DNA of 64,000 nucleotides, from assembly GCA_026008535.1 (NCBI GenBank), contig BRKX01000001.1:41883317-41947316 (forward strand), written 5' to 3'. Positions 36,651-48,743 of this stretch are shown piece after piece. The notes below the pieces were generated by a model. The model was not told where the DNA came from. It searched no databases and saw nothing but the letters and a program-made list of their open reading frames with translations. The position numbers and the translations under genes were made by a program. Origin of the DNA: Perilla frutescens (taxonomy: Eukaryota; Streptophyta; Magnoliopsida; Lamiales; Lamiaceae). Every line of letters starts with the position of its first letter. Within the stretch, counting starts at the first letter, position 1.

Positions 36651-37268
36651 TTAGAAACTCCACAACTCCAACTCAGCATCGCTTCCCACGTCATCCCAAC
36701 TGAAGCTCCACCCTGACAACGGCGGCGGCGACATCAGAACCCCCTCCGCCAGCCCCTCCATGCTCGACCCCACCTCCCAAACGACGTCGTACAATCCAGA
36801 AAACTCCGCCTTCGCTCCGCCGTCATGATCCACCACCGCTTCTTCATGATTCCTCCGCTGCTCCTCTCCGGCCGTGGGGCGAAAAGCCTCCGCCGCTTCC
36901 GCCGCCGCCTTCCTGATATCCTTGGCGTCCTTGGACGAGGGGACCGGCAGCCGCCACACGGAGTCGGCGAAGTTGAGGCAGGCGGCGGTGCCACGGAGCG
37001 CCAATGCGGCGACGTCGTGGGCTCTGGCGGCCATCTCCGGCGTTGGGTAGGTGCCGAGCCATATCCGCTTCTGGTGGCGGGGCTCCCGCAGCTCACACAC
37101 CCACTTGTTGGAGTTGCGCAGCCGCACGCCGCGGTAGATGGGGTGGCGCGTCTCCTTGAACTTCTTCCTCCCGGCCCGCTTCTTGGGGCGGCTGGCGGCG
37201 AGGATCACCTCCTCGTCGGAGTGCGCCGACGTCGTCGTTTCGGAATTCGAATTTGGTGAATAATGCAT
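36651..37268 (-). CDS. DREB1/CBF AP2/ERF transcription factor, 205 aa, single exon
   Basis: Start ATG at 37268 (MHYSPNSNSE), chosen because the frame upstream lies beyond the TATA box and codes nothing known. Residues 28-43 are the CBF signature PKKRAGRKKFKETRHP. The AP2 domain is about 44-101 (YRGVRLRNSNKWVCELREP, IWLGTYPTPEMAARAHDVAA, LRGTAACLNF), with the DREB-type Val in WVCE and Glu three residues later. The second CBF signature is DSVWR (102-106; usual DSAWR). The acidic C terminus ends LWSF (usual LWSY). Length is normal for the family. These nuclear proteins bind CRT/DRE (CCGAC) sites and activate cold- or drought-responsive genes. The CDS is far more GC-rich than its surroundings, usual for this class. 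No tandem paralogue, common for CBFs, is visible nearby. Which DREB1 member it is cannot be told from sequence alone. Confidence 0.95.
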   Translation of the reverse strand: MHYSPNSNSETTTSAHSDEEVILAASRPKKRAGRKKFKETRHPIYRGVRLRNSNKWVCELREPRHQKRIWLGTYPTPEMAARAHDVAALALRGTAACLNFADSVWRLPVPSSKDAKDIRKAAAEAAEAFRPTAGEEQRRNHEEAVVDHDGGAKAEFSGLYDVVWEVGSSMEGLAEGVLMSPPPLSGWSFSWDDVGSDAELELWSF

Positions 37269-37344
37269 GCTTCTAATTATTATATGATCAAAATGAAATG
37301 TTTTTATGTTCTCAGTTGATGATTTGCGGCAGTTGCAGTATATA

Positions 37345-37354
37345 CTATATATAT
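37345..37354 (-). promoter_or_regulatory. TATA box of the DREB1/CBF gene
   Basis: On minus reads atatatatag, about 77 bp upstream of the ATG, beside a (GT)n/(AC)n tract (about 37355-37371). This implies a leader of roughly 50 bp. Confidence 0.6.
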
Positions 37355-37382
37355 GTGTGTGTGTGTGTGTGAAACGAGGGAA

Positions 37383-37388
37383 CACGTG
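37383..37388. promoter_or_regulatory. G-box/ABRE-type CACGTG motif upstream of DREB1
   Basis: The palindrome CACGTG in aacacgtgac lies about 30 bp upstream of the TATA box. G-boxes in CBF promoters are targets of bHLH/bZIP factors; use here is inference. Confidence 0.5.
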
Positions 37389-38841
37389 ACTACGTAGTAG
37401 ACACGAACACGGATTGAGATGGATAAAGTCACAAATCTTAGTGTTAAAGTATGAGTGAGTGGGTCCCGGTGCTGGCCTACATGTAATAAAACGTGTCAAA
37501 ATTCTGATGTTGCAGTGTTTTTTTTTTTTTTTTGGGTTTTCTGCTGTTGATTCTGATGGCTATATTCTAGTACTTAACTAAAGATTATCTTCTTTTCTTT
37601 TTCTTTTATGGTTTGAGGAAACTGAAGATTATCTTTAGTTACAGTTCCCACCTTTTTATCAGTTAGTTGCATTTCACACTTCGATTCGATATATTATTAA
37701 GTCATTGATAACCTCATGAAGTCATCACTCATCATTATGCTCCATAATCATTAATTAGGATTTGGGTTTTAGTACTTCGAAATCCCCTCCAACACACTAT
37801 TCTGTTACATTTTTTGCAACATGATCAAATTTATTATTTTTTTTCTATGATTTTAATTTCTTGTTTTTTAATTTTATTTTACACTTGTTAATTATGGTTT
37901 ATTTTATCCAATTAAGAGTTATAATCATTTTATAGTATTTAATTTTTAAATAATTAATTATTAATTAAAATTCAAAATTAAGCCTTGAACAATAGTTTTC
38001 GACTCTAATTGGGTAGAACGAACCGTAATTAATTAACTATTGTAAAATTAAATTAAAATAGAAGAAATTAAAATCTAAGAAAAAAGGATGGAAGATAAAC
38101 AAATAAATTATTAACTCCATTGCTTTTAAGTTTTATCTAATTAGATGACCACAATTTAGTCAAATGGTTTGTGATAATTTTGTGATACTCCGCGGTTTCA
38201 TAATGATTAATGTATTATATATTTTACAACAAAAATAAAAAATAAAAAAATTGGCAAATATATTCTTTCTCCATATTAAGTCATATATTTTTCTAATATA
38301 TTTTAATATCTCTCTCATTGTAATCTATATTCCTCCATTTCTCTTTTTAATTTCCTCAATATATTTATGGAGGATATTTTATAAGAGTAAAATTGGGAGA
38401 AAAAGCATTAAAAAGTGCAAAACATCAAATAATTTGCAACAAAATTAAGAGGCTGAAACATCAATCTTTATGAAAGTGAGGGAGTGTATTACAATTTTAA
38501 ATAAAAATGAGTATATTGATAATTCAAAAATTAATTTATTTAATTAACATATAATATATATTTCTTGCTTTCACGTATTTTTCATATTTCTTCTCCAGAT
38601 TTCCTAATTCATTCATGATTCATGACTCACGTGCTCACCATCTTCCTCATTTCACCTTCTTCTTCTTGAATACAAGATATATTAATATATACACACAGAC
38701 ACACACACACACACATATATTTTCATATTGTTTGTAGTTCATATATATGTTTCTATTATGGTTTATAAACGATGTTATTACGTACTATGGTTGATAAATA
38801 TTGTTATGAGTTATAGTTCCCGTTAAAATGATACATAAATA

Positions 38842-40062
38842 TTGTTTGGAATGCTGAAAATATCATCTTGAAAAATTAATGAACTCAGATTTTTTATAAC
38901 ATCAGATAAATTATCACTGCCCTTTTGATATAAATTATTTCGATAATTATTCGATATATGTATATATTTTTTTGAATGTTTGTAGTTTTTTATTACATTT
39001 TTTTCAAGACTTATGATTATCCAGACAATAATGGAAGAAACTCAAAAATGCTAGTGAAAACATTTAGGCCTTGTTTGTTTTTATTTCCAAATGAAAATTT
39101 TCCACTTTTAATATTCAAAACACAGGAAACACGTTTGTTTTACTTGTTTTCAATTTCAGTTTTCACTTTTTCCAATCATATATAACTTATTCATTCATAT
39201 ATATATATATATATATATCACTATAGTGGAACCATTATTTAAATATTCAATAATTCATCATACCACACAAATATTTATCTTTTTATCTTAATCACAAATT
39301 TCAAATTGAAAATATAGTCAAATAAAAATATTTTCATTTTCCAAACATATAACTCTAAACATTAAATCATTCATCATAACAAAATCATTATATTTTTTCA
39401 AAAATAAATACACCTCGTAAATTGAACTAGAAATACTCAAAACTAGAAATTGATATTGGAAATAAAAACAAATAAGACATATAGGGCCCCTATTTTTTGT
39501 TATGTCACGGGCTCTCGAAATGTCAAAGTTGACTCTGCTCATACCACATAATATTTTGATCTCAATAGAGAAAAATCATTTATCACAGATATTAACAATA
39601 AATATGAGTAATACTAAATATAAATATTTGTGTGGTTATGATGAATTATTGAATATTTAAATAATGGTTCCACTATAGTGATATATATATATATATATAT
39701 ATATAGATGAATGAATAAGTTATATATGATTGGAAAAAGTGAAAACTGAAATTGAAAACAAGTAAAACAAACGTGTTTCCTGTGTTTTGAATATTAAAAG
39801 TGGTAAATTTCATTTGGAAATAAAAACAAACAAGGCCTAAATTTTTTCACTATGATTTTTGAGTTTCTTCCATTATTGTCTGGATAATCATAAGTCTTGA
39901 AAAAAATGTAATAAAAAACTACAAACATTCAAAGAAATATATACATATATCGAATAATTATCGAAATAATTTATATCAAAAGGGCAGTGATAATTTATCT
40001 GATGTTACAAAAAATCTGAGTTCACTAATTTTTCAAGATGATATTTTCAGCATTCCAAAAGT
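38842..40062. mobile_element. Long inverted repeat with arms of about 450 bp
   Basis: Left arm about 38842-39290 and right arm about 39607-40062 are close reverse complements through their length: ggaatgctgaaaatatcatc / gatgatattttcagcattcc; aggccttgtttgtttttatt / aataaaaacaaacaaggcct; cactatagtggaaccattat / ataatggttccactatagtg. The 320-bp centre is AT-rich with no gene. Most like a non-autonomous MULE or other TIR element; no target duplication was found. Confidence 0.8.
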
Positions 40063-41567
40063 TTTTGAAAATGCTTATGATTGTAATAATTTTGTAACCG
40101 TGTATATATCAGACAAGATTTAAAAAAAAAAAAAACAAATATTCGGAGAAGAAAAGATTATGACTGAACAAGTACATATTTGATAAACACAATATAAATT
40201 TTAAACTATTGTAAGTCACAATTAGAGCTCTCTTAAGTAGGATTTTTTTTTAAAGATATAATTACATATATGCATATATATAAAAAAAAATTGAGGGCCC
40301 CCCAAATGGGCATTGCCCATGTTTGCCATCCATCAGAGCTGGTCTTGGGTGTGAATTAATTTCTAACTTACCCCAAAGGAATTCATTTCTACAAGTTTGT
40401 ACTAACTTTCGTAATGTACTAAAAAGGCCATCTATCTAAGTTTCTAAAATAATAATAAGTCCAACATAACTCAATAATTTAATTTGTAACTGTTGATGTG
40501 ATTCTAGCAATATCCAAATTAAAATGTATTATAATCGTAATCCATGTCGGGTTTATTGCAGCTTGGACTTAATTTATTAATCAAACACTAATCACTTTCT
40601 GTATGATGACTAAGATGCATGCTTATATTTAATTATAGCAAAATACAGCAAATTGAAAACGTGTACAATGTGGTATTATTTTAATAATGTGTTTCCTAAA
40701 GTGACTTAATTAAGTTTTATTAATTAACAGTTGAACGTGAGAGATGAGACAATTATAATTTACAAGTTTAATTATATTGAACGTGGGGCACTATTTAATA
40801 GTCAACTAATTACTTAAGTATATAATTAATATCCACTTACATAATTTGTTTATAGTATATATGATCTGTATTCTTCTTCCAATTTTTAATTCTTTGCAAA
40901 TTTTAAGTAAAATTACGAGGTTGCAGGTTGGAGATTATGAGGGAGGGAGCATCAAATGTAAACACGGCCCCTAGTATGAAAATTAGGAATTGATTATATT
41001 TGTTAGATGTACAATTTAGGATTAGCTTTTTTTTTTCTTTTTTAATTTCTATATTTAATATTTATTTTATGGAAAATGTTATTTTTGTTATGAAAAACAT
41101 GAGACATATCTTATTACATTCTTTATTCCCTTGAATCATATTTTTGCAAACGTCTATCATATGGGTTGAAATTTATTTCCTATTACATTTTATCGTGTTT
41201 CGCTCCATATTTCACTATCAAATTTATGATTTTAATAATATTTATTATAAAATAAAAATTAATTATAATCCAAATAATCATAGTCAATATTTATCAACAA
41301 AAAATGAGTTAAAAATTATAAAACATAATTTTGAAAAAAATCAATCATAATAATGAATTATTAGCGGAAAACTAAAAATCAAATATTAAAAAATAATTAT
41401 AAACTCTAATTGGGTGGGGTGAACCCTAAAAAACAATCATAAAATTAAACTAAATCACAAAAAAAAAATTGAAAAAAAAATATAAGAAAAATTCGTAATT
41501 TAAAATTACAACACGGAGTGTAACACAAAGAGTGCAGTAAGAAATTTCATGTGCGTATGAAGTATTT
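40063..41567. other. AT-rich spacer with palindromic repeat copy
   Basis: No gene. About 41180-41530 is a palindromic AT-rich repeat copy (gattttaataatatttatta, ctaattgggtggggtgaacc). ggggccccccaaatgggcat at 40295 is a short GC-rich island without further context. Confidence 0.4.
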
Positions 41568-42182
41568 TTTGGCCCAAATACATACCTAAACTATTTAAAA
41601 AGTACAATCGACCTCCTCAACTATTCAAAATATATCAAATTCATTTTTTGTATTTAATATCGTTAGTTTTTTCCGTTAAATAAAATGTGTGTTTAAATCT
41701 TCCAACCTAATTATGATTGATTCGGACGATGATACTATATAATGTGGTATGGTTAGCAAACTCTCGTTATGGACTTTCTAATTGTACTCTTAATTTGTCA
41801 ATTAGGTGTTAAACGATAGAATAATTACATGGAGAAATATCGATGATGAGGGTTTGTATTACGCATTAAATTTTAAATCTCGATACCAATTCGATGCTAG
41901 ATTTTGAAATTAAAAGAGGGTTTGAAACTCCACAGTGTTGGCTATTTGGCCATGGTTTCAATTTGCCCGATAGACATTCATAGGTGATGAACTTAACATA
42001 TTTAAATAACGGAAAAAATTAACGGTGTTAACTTTAAGTGTCAGTTTGTTCTTTTTTTAATAGTTTGAGGGGTCGATTGTACTTTTTAAATAATTTAGAT
42101 GTGTATTTGAACAAAAAAGTAGTTCGTACATTTAGGTGAGATTGAGTATATAATTCAAATATTTTTTTGGCCCTTTGCCCGC
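41568..42182. mobile_element. Inverted-repeat MITE, first of an opposed pair
   Basis: Ends ggcccaaatacatacctaaac and its counterpart with ggccctttgccc. The interior is homologous to 42361-43048 in the opposite orientation: gtttcaaactccacagtgtt-type sequence here (as gtttgaaactccacagtg) pairs with cacactatggagtttcaaac at about 42614. Also homologous to 30647-31272. Confidence 0.65.
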
Positions 42183-42360
42183 TATTATATTCCAAATATT
42201 TGCATTCACAATATTTATCCCTATCTTTAATCAATGGTTTAGGATTCGCGTTTATTCCAATAACCGTGCTCAACACTTGTATTCATTTCAATGGCATATA
42301 TACATTACGAAATAAACAATAAAGCATTATGATCGTATGAATAACATAGCAATGTATAAT

Positions 42361-43048
42361 AGGGTAAGGGGTCAAAAAAACAGCTAAATTATATATCCAA
42401 TCCCATCTACACATACGAACTATTTTTTGACCTAAATACACATCTAAATTATTTAAAAAAATACAATCTCCCACCCTAAACTATTCAAAACAGAACAATC
42501 TAACACAAAAGTTAGCACCATTAGTTTTTTTTATGTTAATTAACACGTATCAAACTCAATTATATCACTTACGAATGTCAATGAACAAATTGAAACGACG
42601 ACTAAATAGCCCACACTATGGAGTTTCAAACCCCTCTTTTAATTTCAAAATCTAACATCGAATCAATATCGAGATTTAGAATCTAATTCGTAATACAAAC
42701 CCTTGTTATCGATATTTCACCATGCCATTATTCTATTGTTTAACATCCAATTGACAAATTGAGAATAGAATTAGTAAGTCCATGACGGGAGCTTTCTAAC
42801 CACACTACATTATATGGTATCATCATCCCAATCAATCATAATTAGGTTGAAGAATTTATGCGCATTTTATTTAACGGAAAAAACTAACGCTGTTAAACAA
42901 AAAATGTGAATTTGATACATTTTGAATAGTTGAGGATGACATTTGTACCTTTTTAATAGTTAAGGTGTGTATTAGGAATAAAAAAATAGTTCATACGTCT
43001 ACGTAGGACTTGGCATATAATTTAGGTGTTTATTTGACCCTTTACCCT
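42361..43048. mobile_element. Inverted-repeat MITE, second of an opposed pair
   Basis: Ends AGGGTAAGGGGTCAAA and TTTGACCCTTTACCCT. Arms of about 190 bp include ctcaactattcaaaa-like and gttagttttttccgtt-like segments. Flanking tataat on both sides is only a weak target-duplication candidate. Confidence 0.7.
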
Positions 43049-43844
43049 ATATAATAATAACACATAAACTTAGTTTTTTTCTTAAGTATATATACTTAAG
43101 TCAATATATATATATATATATGTGTGTGTATATATACTATCGATCGATTTCTCCTTAAATAAAAATAAACATTACATTAATGGATAAAAACAATTCGGAA
43201 GTAAAAAAAAACCTTCAGATAAACAAACCAACGGAAAATACCAAATCAAGCATTATTACACATAAAAACTAGCATTACATTAATAAAATAAAAATAAACA
43301 TTACAGATAAAAAAACATTTTGGAAGTTGAAAAAATCACATTTAGATAACAAATCAACACGAAATACCAAATCAAACATTATTTTACACAAAAAAATAAC
43401 ACGACATAAAATAAAGAGGAAAGGTCCAAATGAGACCCTAAACTATTTCTCTGGACCTGAATGGACACTTAATCTATCAAAATTGTTGTGATTGTATACT
43501 AAAAATATATCTTTTATATATATAATTATTTTCCCTAATTATAAATGAAAATTACTCTCACATATTTTGCATTTTTTCATATGATAAATAATGCAAATTG
43601 TGCGGATATACACGAAAAATCATATTATCAGTTCCATATAGAGTATGAGAAGCGTTCCAGCCTATGTATTTAAATGGCGGTGCATACAAGGCTTGAGTGT
43701 AGCAGATGTTGAATTTATTACAAATCAAAATATTAAGTTATTATTCCAATATTTTAAACCCCGTGTTTTAATTGTAAATTTGTTCAAAGGTAGTTATTTT
43801 TTATTTTAATTTTTTTTTTTTTTTTGCAGTTAACCCATAGTATA
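43049..43844. other. AT-rich spacer
   Basis: (TA)n and (GT)n at about 43103-43136. A loose 110-150 bp repetition (caaaccaacggaaataccaa-like, aaatcaacacgaaataccaa) lies at about 43190-43400. No gene. Confidence 0.4.
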
Positions 43845-44700
43845 CACATATCGCGTGATGCGATCCTCGCTGTTTGTATGCAACGACGTGGACCTAACCC
43901 AGGATACCAGGTCACAATACTTGATTTGATAGGATGGAGGAATCCATAACCCTAGTCTCACAACACAGTAGAACAAAAAATATTGATTTTCAACCCAACG
44001 ACGATTGAAGACACGAACCTTTGATTATAATGAAGATGCCACAAACAGATATGAATGTTCTATTTGATAAGTTAATTTGAACTTAACGATGATAATCACT
44101 AGATTAAAACGAGATCTTAAGAGAGATACACACTCAGAATATATATTGATAAAAGTTGAATGAATAAATTGATCCTCTCCAGCCCTTTATATAGGGTGGG
44201 CAGTAATAAAATTCTAAAAGAACAAGGAAACAAATATGCAATAAAGACACCTTAAAATTATTCCCCATCTGATAAAATACACTCGCGGTGGAATAGACCC
44301 AGCTGACCTGGCACATTTCAATCGACCAGTCATGAACAAAATATGAAGGCTTGGGTTGACTCCCCAGATTCACTCGGACCGTCCCTGTGTAAAAACATGT
44401 TTCTAGGTTGATTGATTTCAGTCCACTTGGTTTCACTTGACCCAACCTTGAATTGACGAATTTCCTGCGGATCTTTAAGTAACATAGGAGATCAATGGGC
44501 TTGTCATGAAGGCATGCCCAACTTTTTCAATGGGCTTCTTATATAGCTATTGATTCCAAATTTCTTGAATAAGTCAATTCAACACTTACTTGAACTTCTT
44601 AGCTCGAGCTCTTATTATTGGACCTTCAAGAACTTGGACTGGTCAAGCACCTCCACACCATGAGCCGTGCCACGAGCTGCATCATCGTGAGAATTGTCTA
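43845..44700 (-). mobile_element. 3' end of a Ty3/gypsy element: pol C-terminal tail plus LTR remnant
   Basis: On minus, 44660-44547 reads PVQVLEGPIIRARAKKFK, stop, then LIQEIWNQ, stop. This is the recognisable tail of plant Ty3/gypsy polyproteins (consensus GPxTRARAKKFK...LIQ). Downstream (lower coordinates) an LTR-like segment carries a TATA box (ccctatataaaggg, about 44185-44198) and continues to about 43850. The rest of the element is missing. The 103-residue frame at 44445-44134 is not a gene. Confidence 0.7.
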
Positions 44701-44744
44701 AACCAAAAATTTCTAGAGAGAATATGATAAATTACGAATAATTT

Positions 44745-45262
44745 CAGTTTTGGTCCCATGACAATATGGTCAAAATAATTTTAGTCCCACATCTGACTTT
44801 TTTCATCTCAAAGTTTATTTGCTCTACAATTTTGGTTTTATATTTTATTTTTTCGACATTGTTGGTCTCCAAAACTAACAATATACCACAAAACTGTTTA
44901 GGGATATTAATTTTGAAACTAAAAAGTAAAAATAAAAATAAAAATTGGGACCACAAAGGTAGAGAATGTTATATTATGTATGTGCGTTGTAATCGCATGA
45001 TGTAATGTAGATATGACATGTTGATTTCTTTTTTCAAAAAAACATCAAATCATACTTTCATTCTCTACATGTTTTATCTCAATCTAACATCCCCAAACAT
45101 TTCTAGGGTAAGTTATTAGTTTTGAGACAAAAAAATGTAAAAATAAAATAAAATTTGGGTTAAAAAATATTGAGTAAATAAACCTTGAGATAAAAAAGGT
45201 CGGGTGTGGGACAAAAAATAATTTGACCCTATTCTAATGAGACTAAAAATAAAATTATCCTT
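44745..45262. mobile_element. Palindromic MITE
   Basis: Left ggtcaaaataattttagtcc and acatctgacttttttcatct pair with agataaaaaaggtcgggtgt and ttgaccctattctaatgaga-type sequence on the right; the centre is near 45000. No clear target duplication. Confidence 0.6.
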
Positions 45263-45287
45263 GATAAAAGATGATGAATTGTTGTAA

Positions 45288-46158
45288 GGGAAATTCTATA
45301 CACAACCCTCATTTTATTCTCTATAGCCCCCACATTTATAAATAATTAAAATATTATTTCAAGTTACTGTTTTACCTTTATAACCCCAACTTAAAACCCT
45401 ATTGAGAGAATGAAGAAATCATGTACGTAGCCTTCGCGTTATCCATGAAATTCCCTTACCCCAATTTTTTTTTATTGTTATTTTACTACGGCAATCATAT
45501 AATGCATATGTTGAGATGATACAATGAATTCATCTCCATTTCTTCCAAGTCATACTCTGTATTTCATGTTAATTTTAATATTTATTCTCTACATACTAGT
45601 TAGTATCAAATTGATTTTCTTTGTTTGTTGAAGAACATGACAATAATTAGAAAGAAGACGGTTCATAAAACTCAATAACACTATATAAAAGTGCTTGATA
45701 ATAGTAAAATCGCGATCATTCATATCCTCAAAATCCACCATCTATTTAATCTTAATTTGGGATGCACAATTTTAGTTTCATTTTTCTATGTACAGTTGAT
45801 TAAAAAAAACTGCTAGATCAAAAATAACCCATCTTCCAACTTCCAAAACTTATTGCAATTACCAGAATTTTCGTGAATTGTGGTCTTTGATTATGGAAGA
45901 GCAATTTGTTTGAAATTTGAATGATGAGATTGTTGTATCGTTTTTCTTCAACAACATTCCCAAACTATATTTTAAAATTGTTAGAAGGGTGGAGCTGCAT
46001 AATAGATACGAAAAAGGGGCTAGGGTTTTACTTTAATTTTTTAATCAAGTTTTAAGTTGGGATTACAAGGGTAAACTAGTAACTTCAAATAATATTTTAA
46101 TTAATTATAAATATGGGGACTATAAAGAGTAAATTGAGGGTTGTGTATAGAATTTCCC
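45288..46158. mobile_element. MULE-type MITE with perfect 9-bp target duplication
   Basis: Termini GGGAAATTCTATACACAACC and GTTGTGTATAGAATTTCCC are exact inverted repeats. Arms reach about 110 bp (to 45398 and from about 46015). Target duplication TTGTTGTAA is perfect (45279-45287, 46159-46167). The 600-bp interior has no recognisable coding sequence. Confidence 0.92.
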
Positions 46159-46167
46159 TTGTTGTAA

Positions 46168-46751
46168 TGGGAGAAAATGGGCCAAATATTAAATTGGGCA
46201 GGTTTAGCCCAAGCCCACTAGTCATCCATGAAAACGATCTTGTGTTTTATTCCCAGCCCATTTCTATCTTGAGATTGTGGAGCGTTGATACTTGTCTACT
46301 TTTTCTTTCCTTTTTTTCCCTTTTTATTATATCTTAGATTGATGTTGCATTATAATAAAATTTCTAATATATGGACAAAAAATAAAAAGAAACCATTAAT
46401 TTTCACTAAATATTTTTATTGGTTATTAAAAGAGTACAAGATAACAATATTTTTTTTTAGTTGGGTGGGTCTTGAACCTAAGAGTTCTCTCTTTTCTTCC
46501 ACAGGGATCTCCATCGGTGAGGTGTCCCTGAGGCAATCAAAAGATAACATTATTAAACTCAAGTAAGTTTGATAAATAATACTTTTAATGTTCTTTTATT
46601 TGTTTGGATTTTCTTATTTGATGGTCTTGATAAAACATGCTAATTTGGATCATCTTGGAGACACCAATATGAAAGGGAATCGTCTTGCACTCGAGATCCA
46701 TGCCACCCATTGCTCCCCCCTTACACCCAATTAAAGAACAATAAAATTTTA
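46168..46751. other. Spacer between two related MITEs
   Basis: No gene. A 93-residue frame at 46285-46566 shows no domain. The phrase gatctccatcggtgaggtg near 46505 lies in a short GC-richer patch without known homology. Confidence 0.35.
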
Positions 46752-47825
46752 GAGGTGATTATATTCACAACCCCTAACATTATATAAAATATTAATATTA
46801 TCCTCATAACCCCCTACTACTTAAATTTTTTTTAAAAAAACTAGCTACTAAAATAACATAACTCCTAAAAAATTCTAGTAAACTTTGGCTCAACCCCAAC
46901 AAAAATTGTTGAAATAATCGATTACTTTTGAAAAGAGTAAACAATAATGTTTGTTCGAATGACAATGGCAAAACACAAATATGTAACTTTCATGTGGCAA
47001 AGTGTTAAACAAATATGATAACGTAAATTACTAAAACTTAATTGCAAACTTTGGAAGATTATTGTAATTGCCTCTAAAAATAATTTAAAATAAAAAGTAT
47101 AGTACATAAATTAGAAGATGTTTAATTTCGAATTGTGCAAAAGTATATGATAAATGACAAACAAATAAACATAATTAAATTCAATTCAGAGAATGTTCGG
47201 CTACAGTTATTTTTAACAACTCATACATGTCCACATTTTGAAAATACTTGATTTAAAATAAATTCATGTTTGCTTTTGTTTAAAAATAAATTTTAGAGCA
47301 GTTTAATGTTTGATTGTAAATTATAAGTTATTAGTAATATAAAATTAACTTAAAAAAGGAATTTTCTAAAATAAGACTTTTCTTTATTTTATTTTATTTT
47401 TTGAAAAGAGAGAAATCCATTGACTTACTATTTTTTCGAAAAAGAATTATAAAATAGCAATATTTTATTTTACAAAAAATATTGCTAAATAATTTAAACA
47501 CGTTAAGATGTTCCTTTAATTTTATAGAAATATTTCAACATATTTTGAGGAATTGATCAGACATTGCAAAAAGTGGATAATATTCATTGAGGTGTATTTT
47601 AATATACTAGAGTTTTCAAATAGTGAGGTTGTATTTTATTTTGGTAGAGAATTAAATATTAGGGGCTATATACAGTGAGAGTTGTATTTTATTTTATTCC
47701 TCATTTAAGTTTTAAGTAATAGGTATTACAAGGATAAATATGTCTAAATAAATAATATTTATATTTTAATAAATTTTGAGGGTTGTAAAGAGAAAAAATG
47801 AAGGATTGGTGAATAGAATTACCCT
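46752..47825. mobile_element. Diverged MITE related to 45288-46158
   Basis: Left ggtgattatattcacaaccc and right ggtgaatagaattaccc are inverted. The right arm has gagggttgtaaagagaaaaa and taagttttaagtaataggta, matching the arm order of the 45288 element. No clean target duplication. Confidence 0.6.
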
Positions 47826-48403
47826 TTTTTTTAAGGCATGTAATGCGCGGACCAAAGCCCAGCAATTCGGTCTTTAATTATTAGGTCAATCTTATATGTT
47901 AACACCAATTTCGCTTAGCCCAACTACCATTAATACAGCCCAAGCCAGTACCATCATATCGGGGTATACCGAATTTAAATATATATTTTTAATTTTTTGT
48001 ATATCCATAATACAATATAATTTATTATATAATATTAAGTAAGTTTATCATAAAAATTTAGTAAAAATTTGATATTTAATCTAATTTAATATATAAATCT
48101 ATATATTACTATAAAATGGGGCCCCTCCAAAAACTCCCCCCCCCCCCCCCCAAAAAAAACATAAATCCATATACAATTTTTATAAATAAAAAATTATTTG
48201 TACATTCTCTCTTTCTCACACACACATGTCATACACATTTTTTTATTTTAGAATTCATTTGTATTATATTCAATATATAAAATATTTTCTTATATACACC
48301 ACATTCAAATTCTATTTGCACGAATGACTAAATACGTGAGTTTTCGTATATTAAAAAGTGATTGATAATGCTTGATATATTTTATTATGTCAAATAATCA
48401 TCA
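47826..48403. other. AT-rich spacer with poly-C tract
   Basis: A C homopolymer of about 17 bases at 48138-48154. Otherwise unremarkable; no gene. Confidence 0.4.
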
Positions 48404-48734
48404 GAGTAAATTACACTTTGATACCTACATTTTGAGCACTTCTTCAAAAATGACCCACTTTTTCAAGAAATTTGCAAATATAACATTTAATCAATTTTAC
48501 GTCTGAAAATCGTACGTAATTGATTGTATTTTAATATTCGTATTTCCTCAATCACGAAGAAAAAAATTATCTAATCAAAAAATATTAAATTACAATCAAT
48601 TACTTATGATTTTCGGGTCGTACAATTAATTAAATGTTAAATTTGTAATTTTTTTTTGAAAAAGTGGGTACTATTTTTTTAATTTTGAAAAAGTGGATCA
48701 CTTTTGAAAAGGTGCTCAAAATGTAGGTATTCCC
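48404..48734. mobile_element. Palindromic MITE with 9-bp target duplication (intact sister of the 21992 MITE)
   Basis: Starts gagtaaattacactttgata and ends gctcaaaatgtaggtattccc. Arms tacctacattttgagcac / gtgctcaaaatgtaggta are exact, and cttttaatcaattttacgtc-like sequence pairs across the centre. Target duplication TAATCATCA is perfect (48395-48403, 48735-48743). Confidence 0.88.
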
Positions 48735-48743
48735 TAATCATCA

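Larger units (their letters stand above)
37269..38841. other. DREB1 upstream region and AT-rich spacer
   Basis: Beyond the promoter motifs, a copy of the palindromic AT-rich family lies at 37800-38110 (tttgcaacatgatcaaattt, tgggtagaacgaaccgtaat). A (CA)n tract is at about 38690-38713. No gene. Confidence 0.45.

Noticed and set aside
36734..37096. Second minus-strand ORF inside DREB1
   Set aside because: Out-of-frame shadow, rich in Arg/Pro from high GC.
36825..37259. Long ORF on + across the DREB1 gene
   Set aside because: Antisense shadow of the GC-rich DREB1 coding frame; its sequence has no domain, while the minus frame has an AP2 domain.
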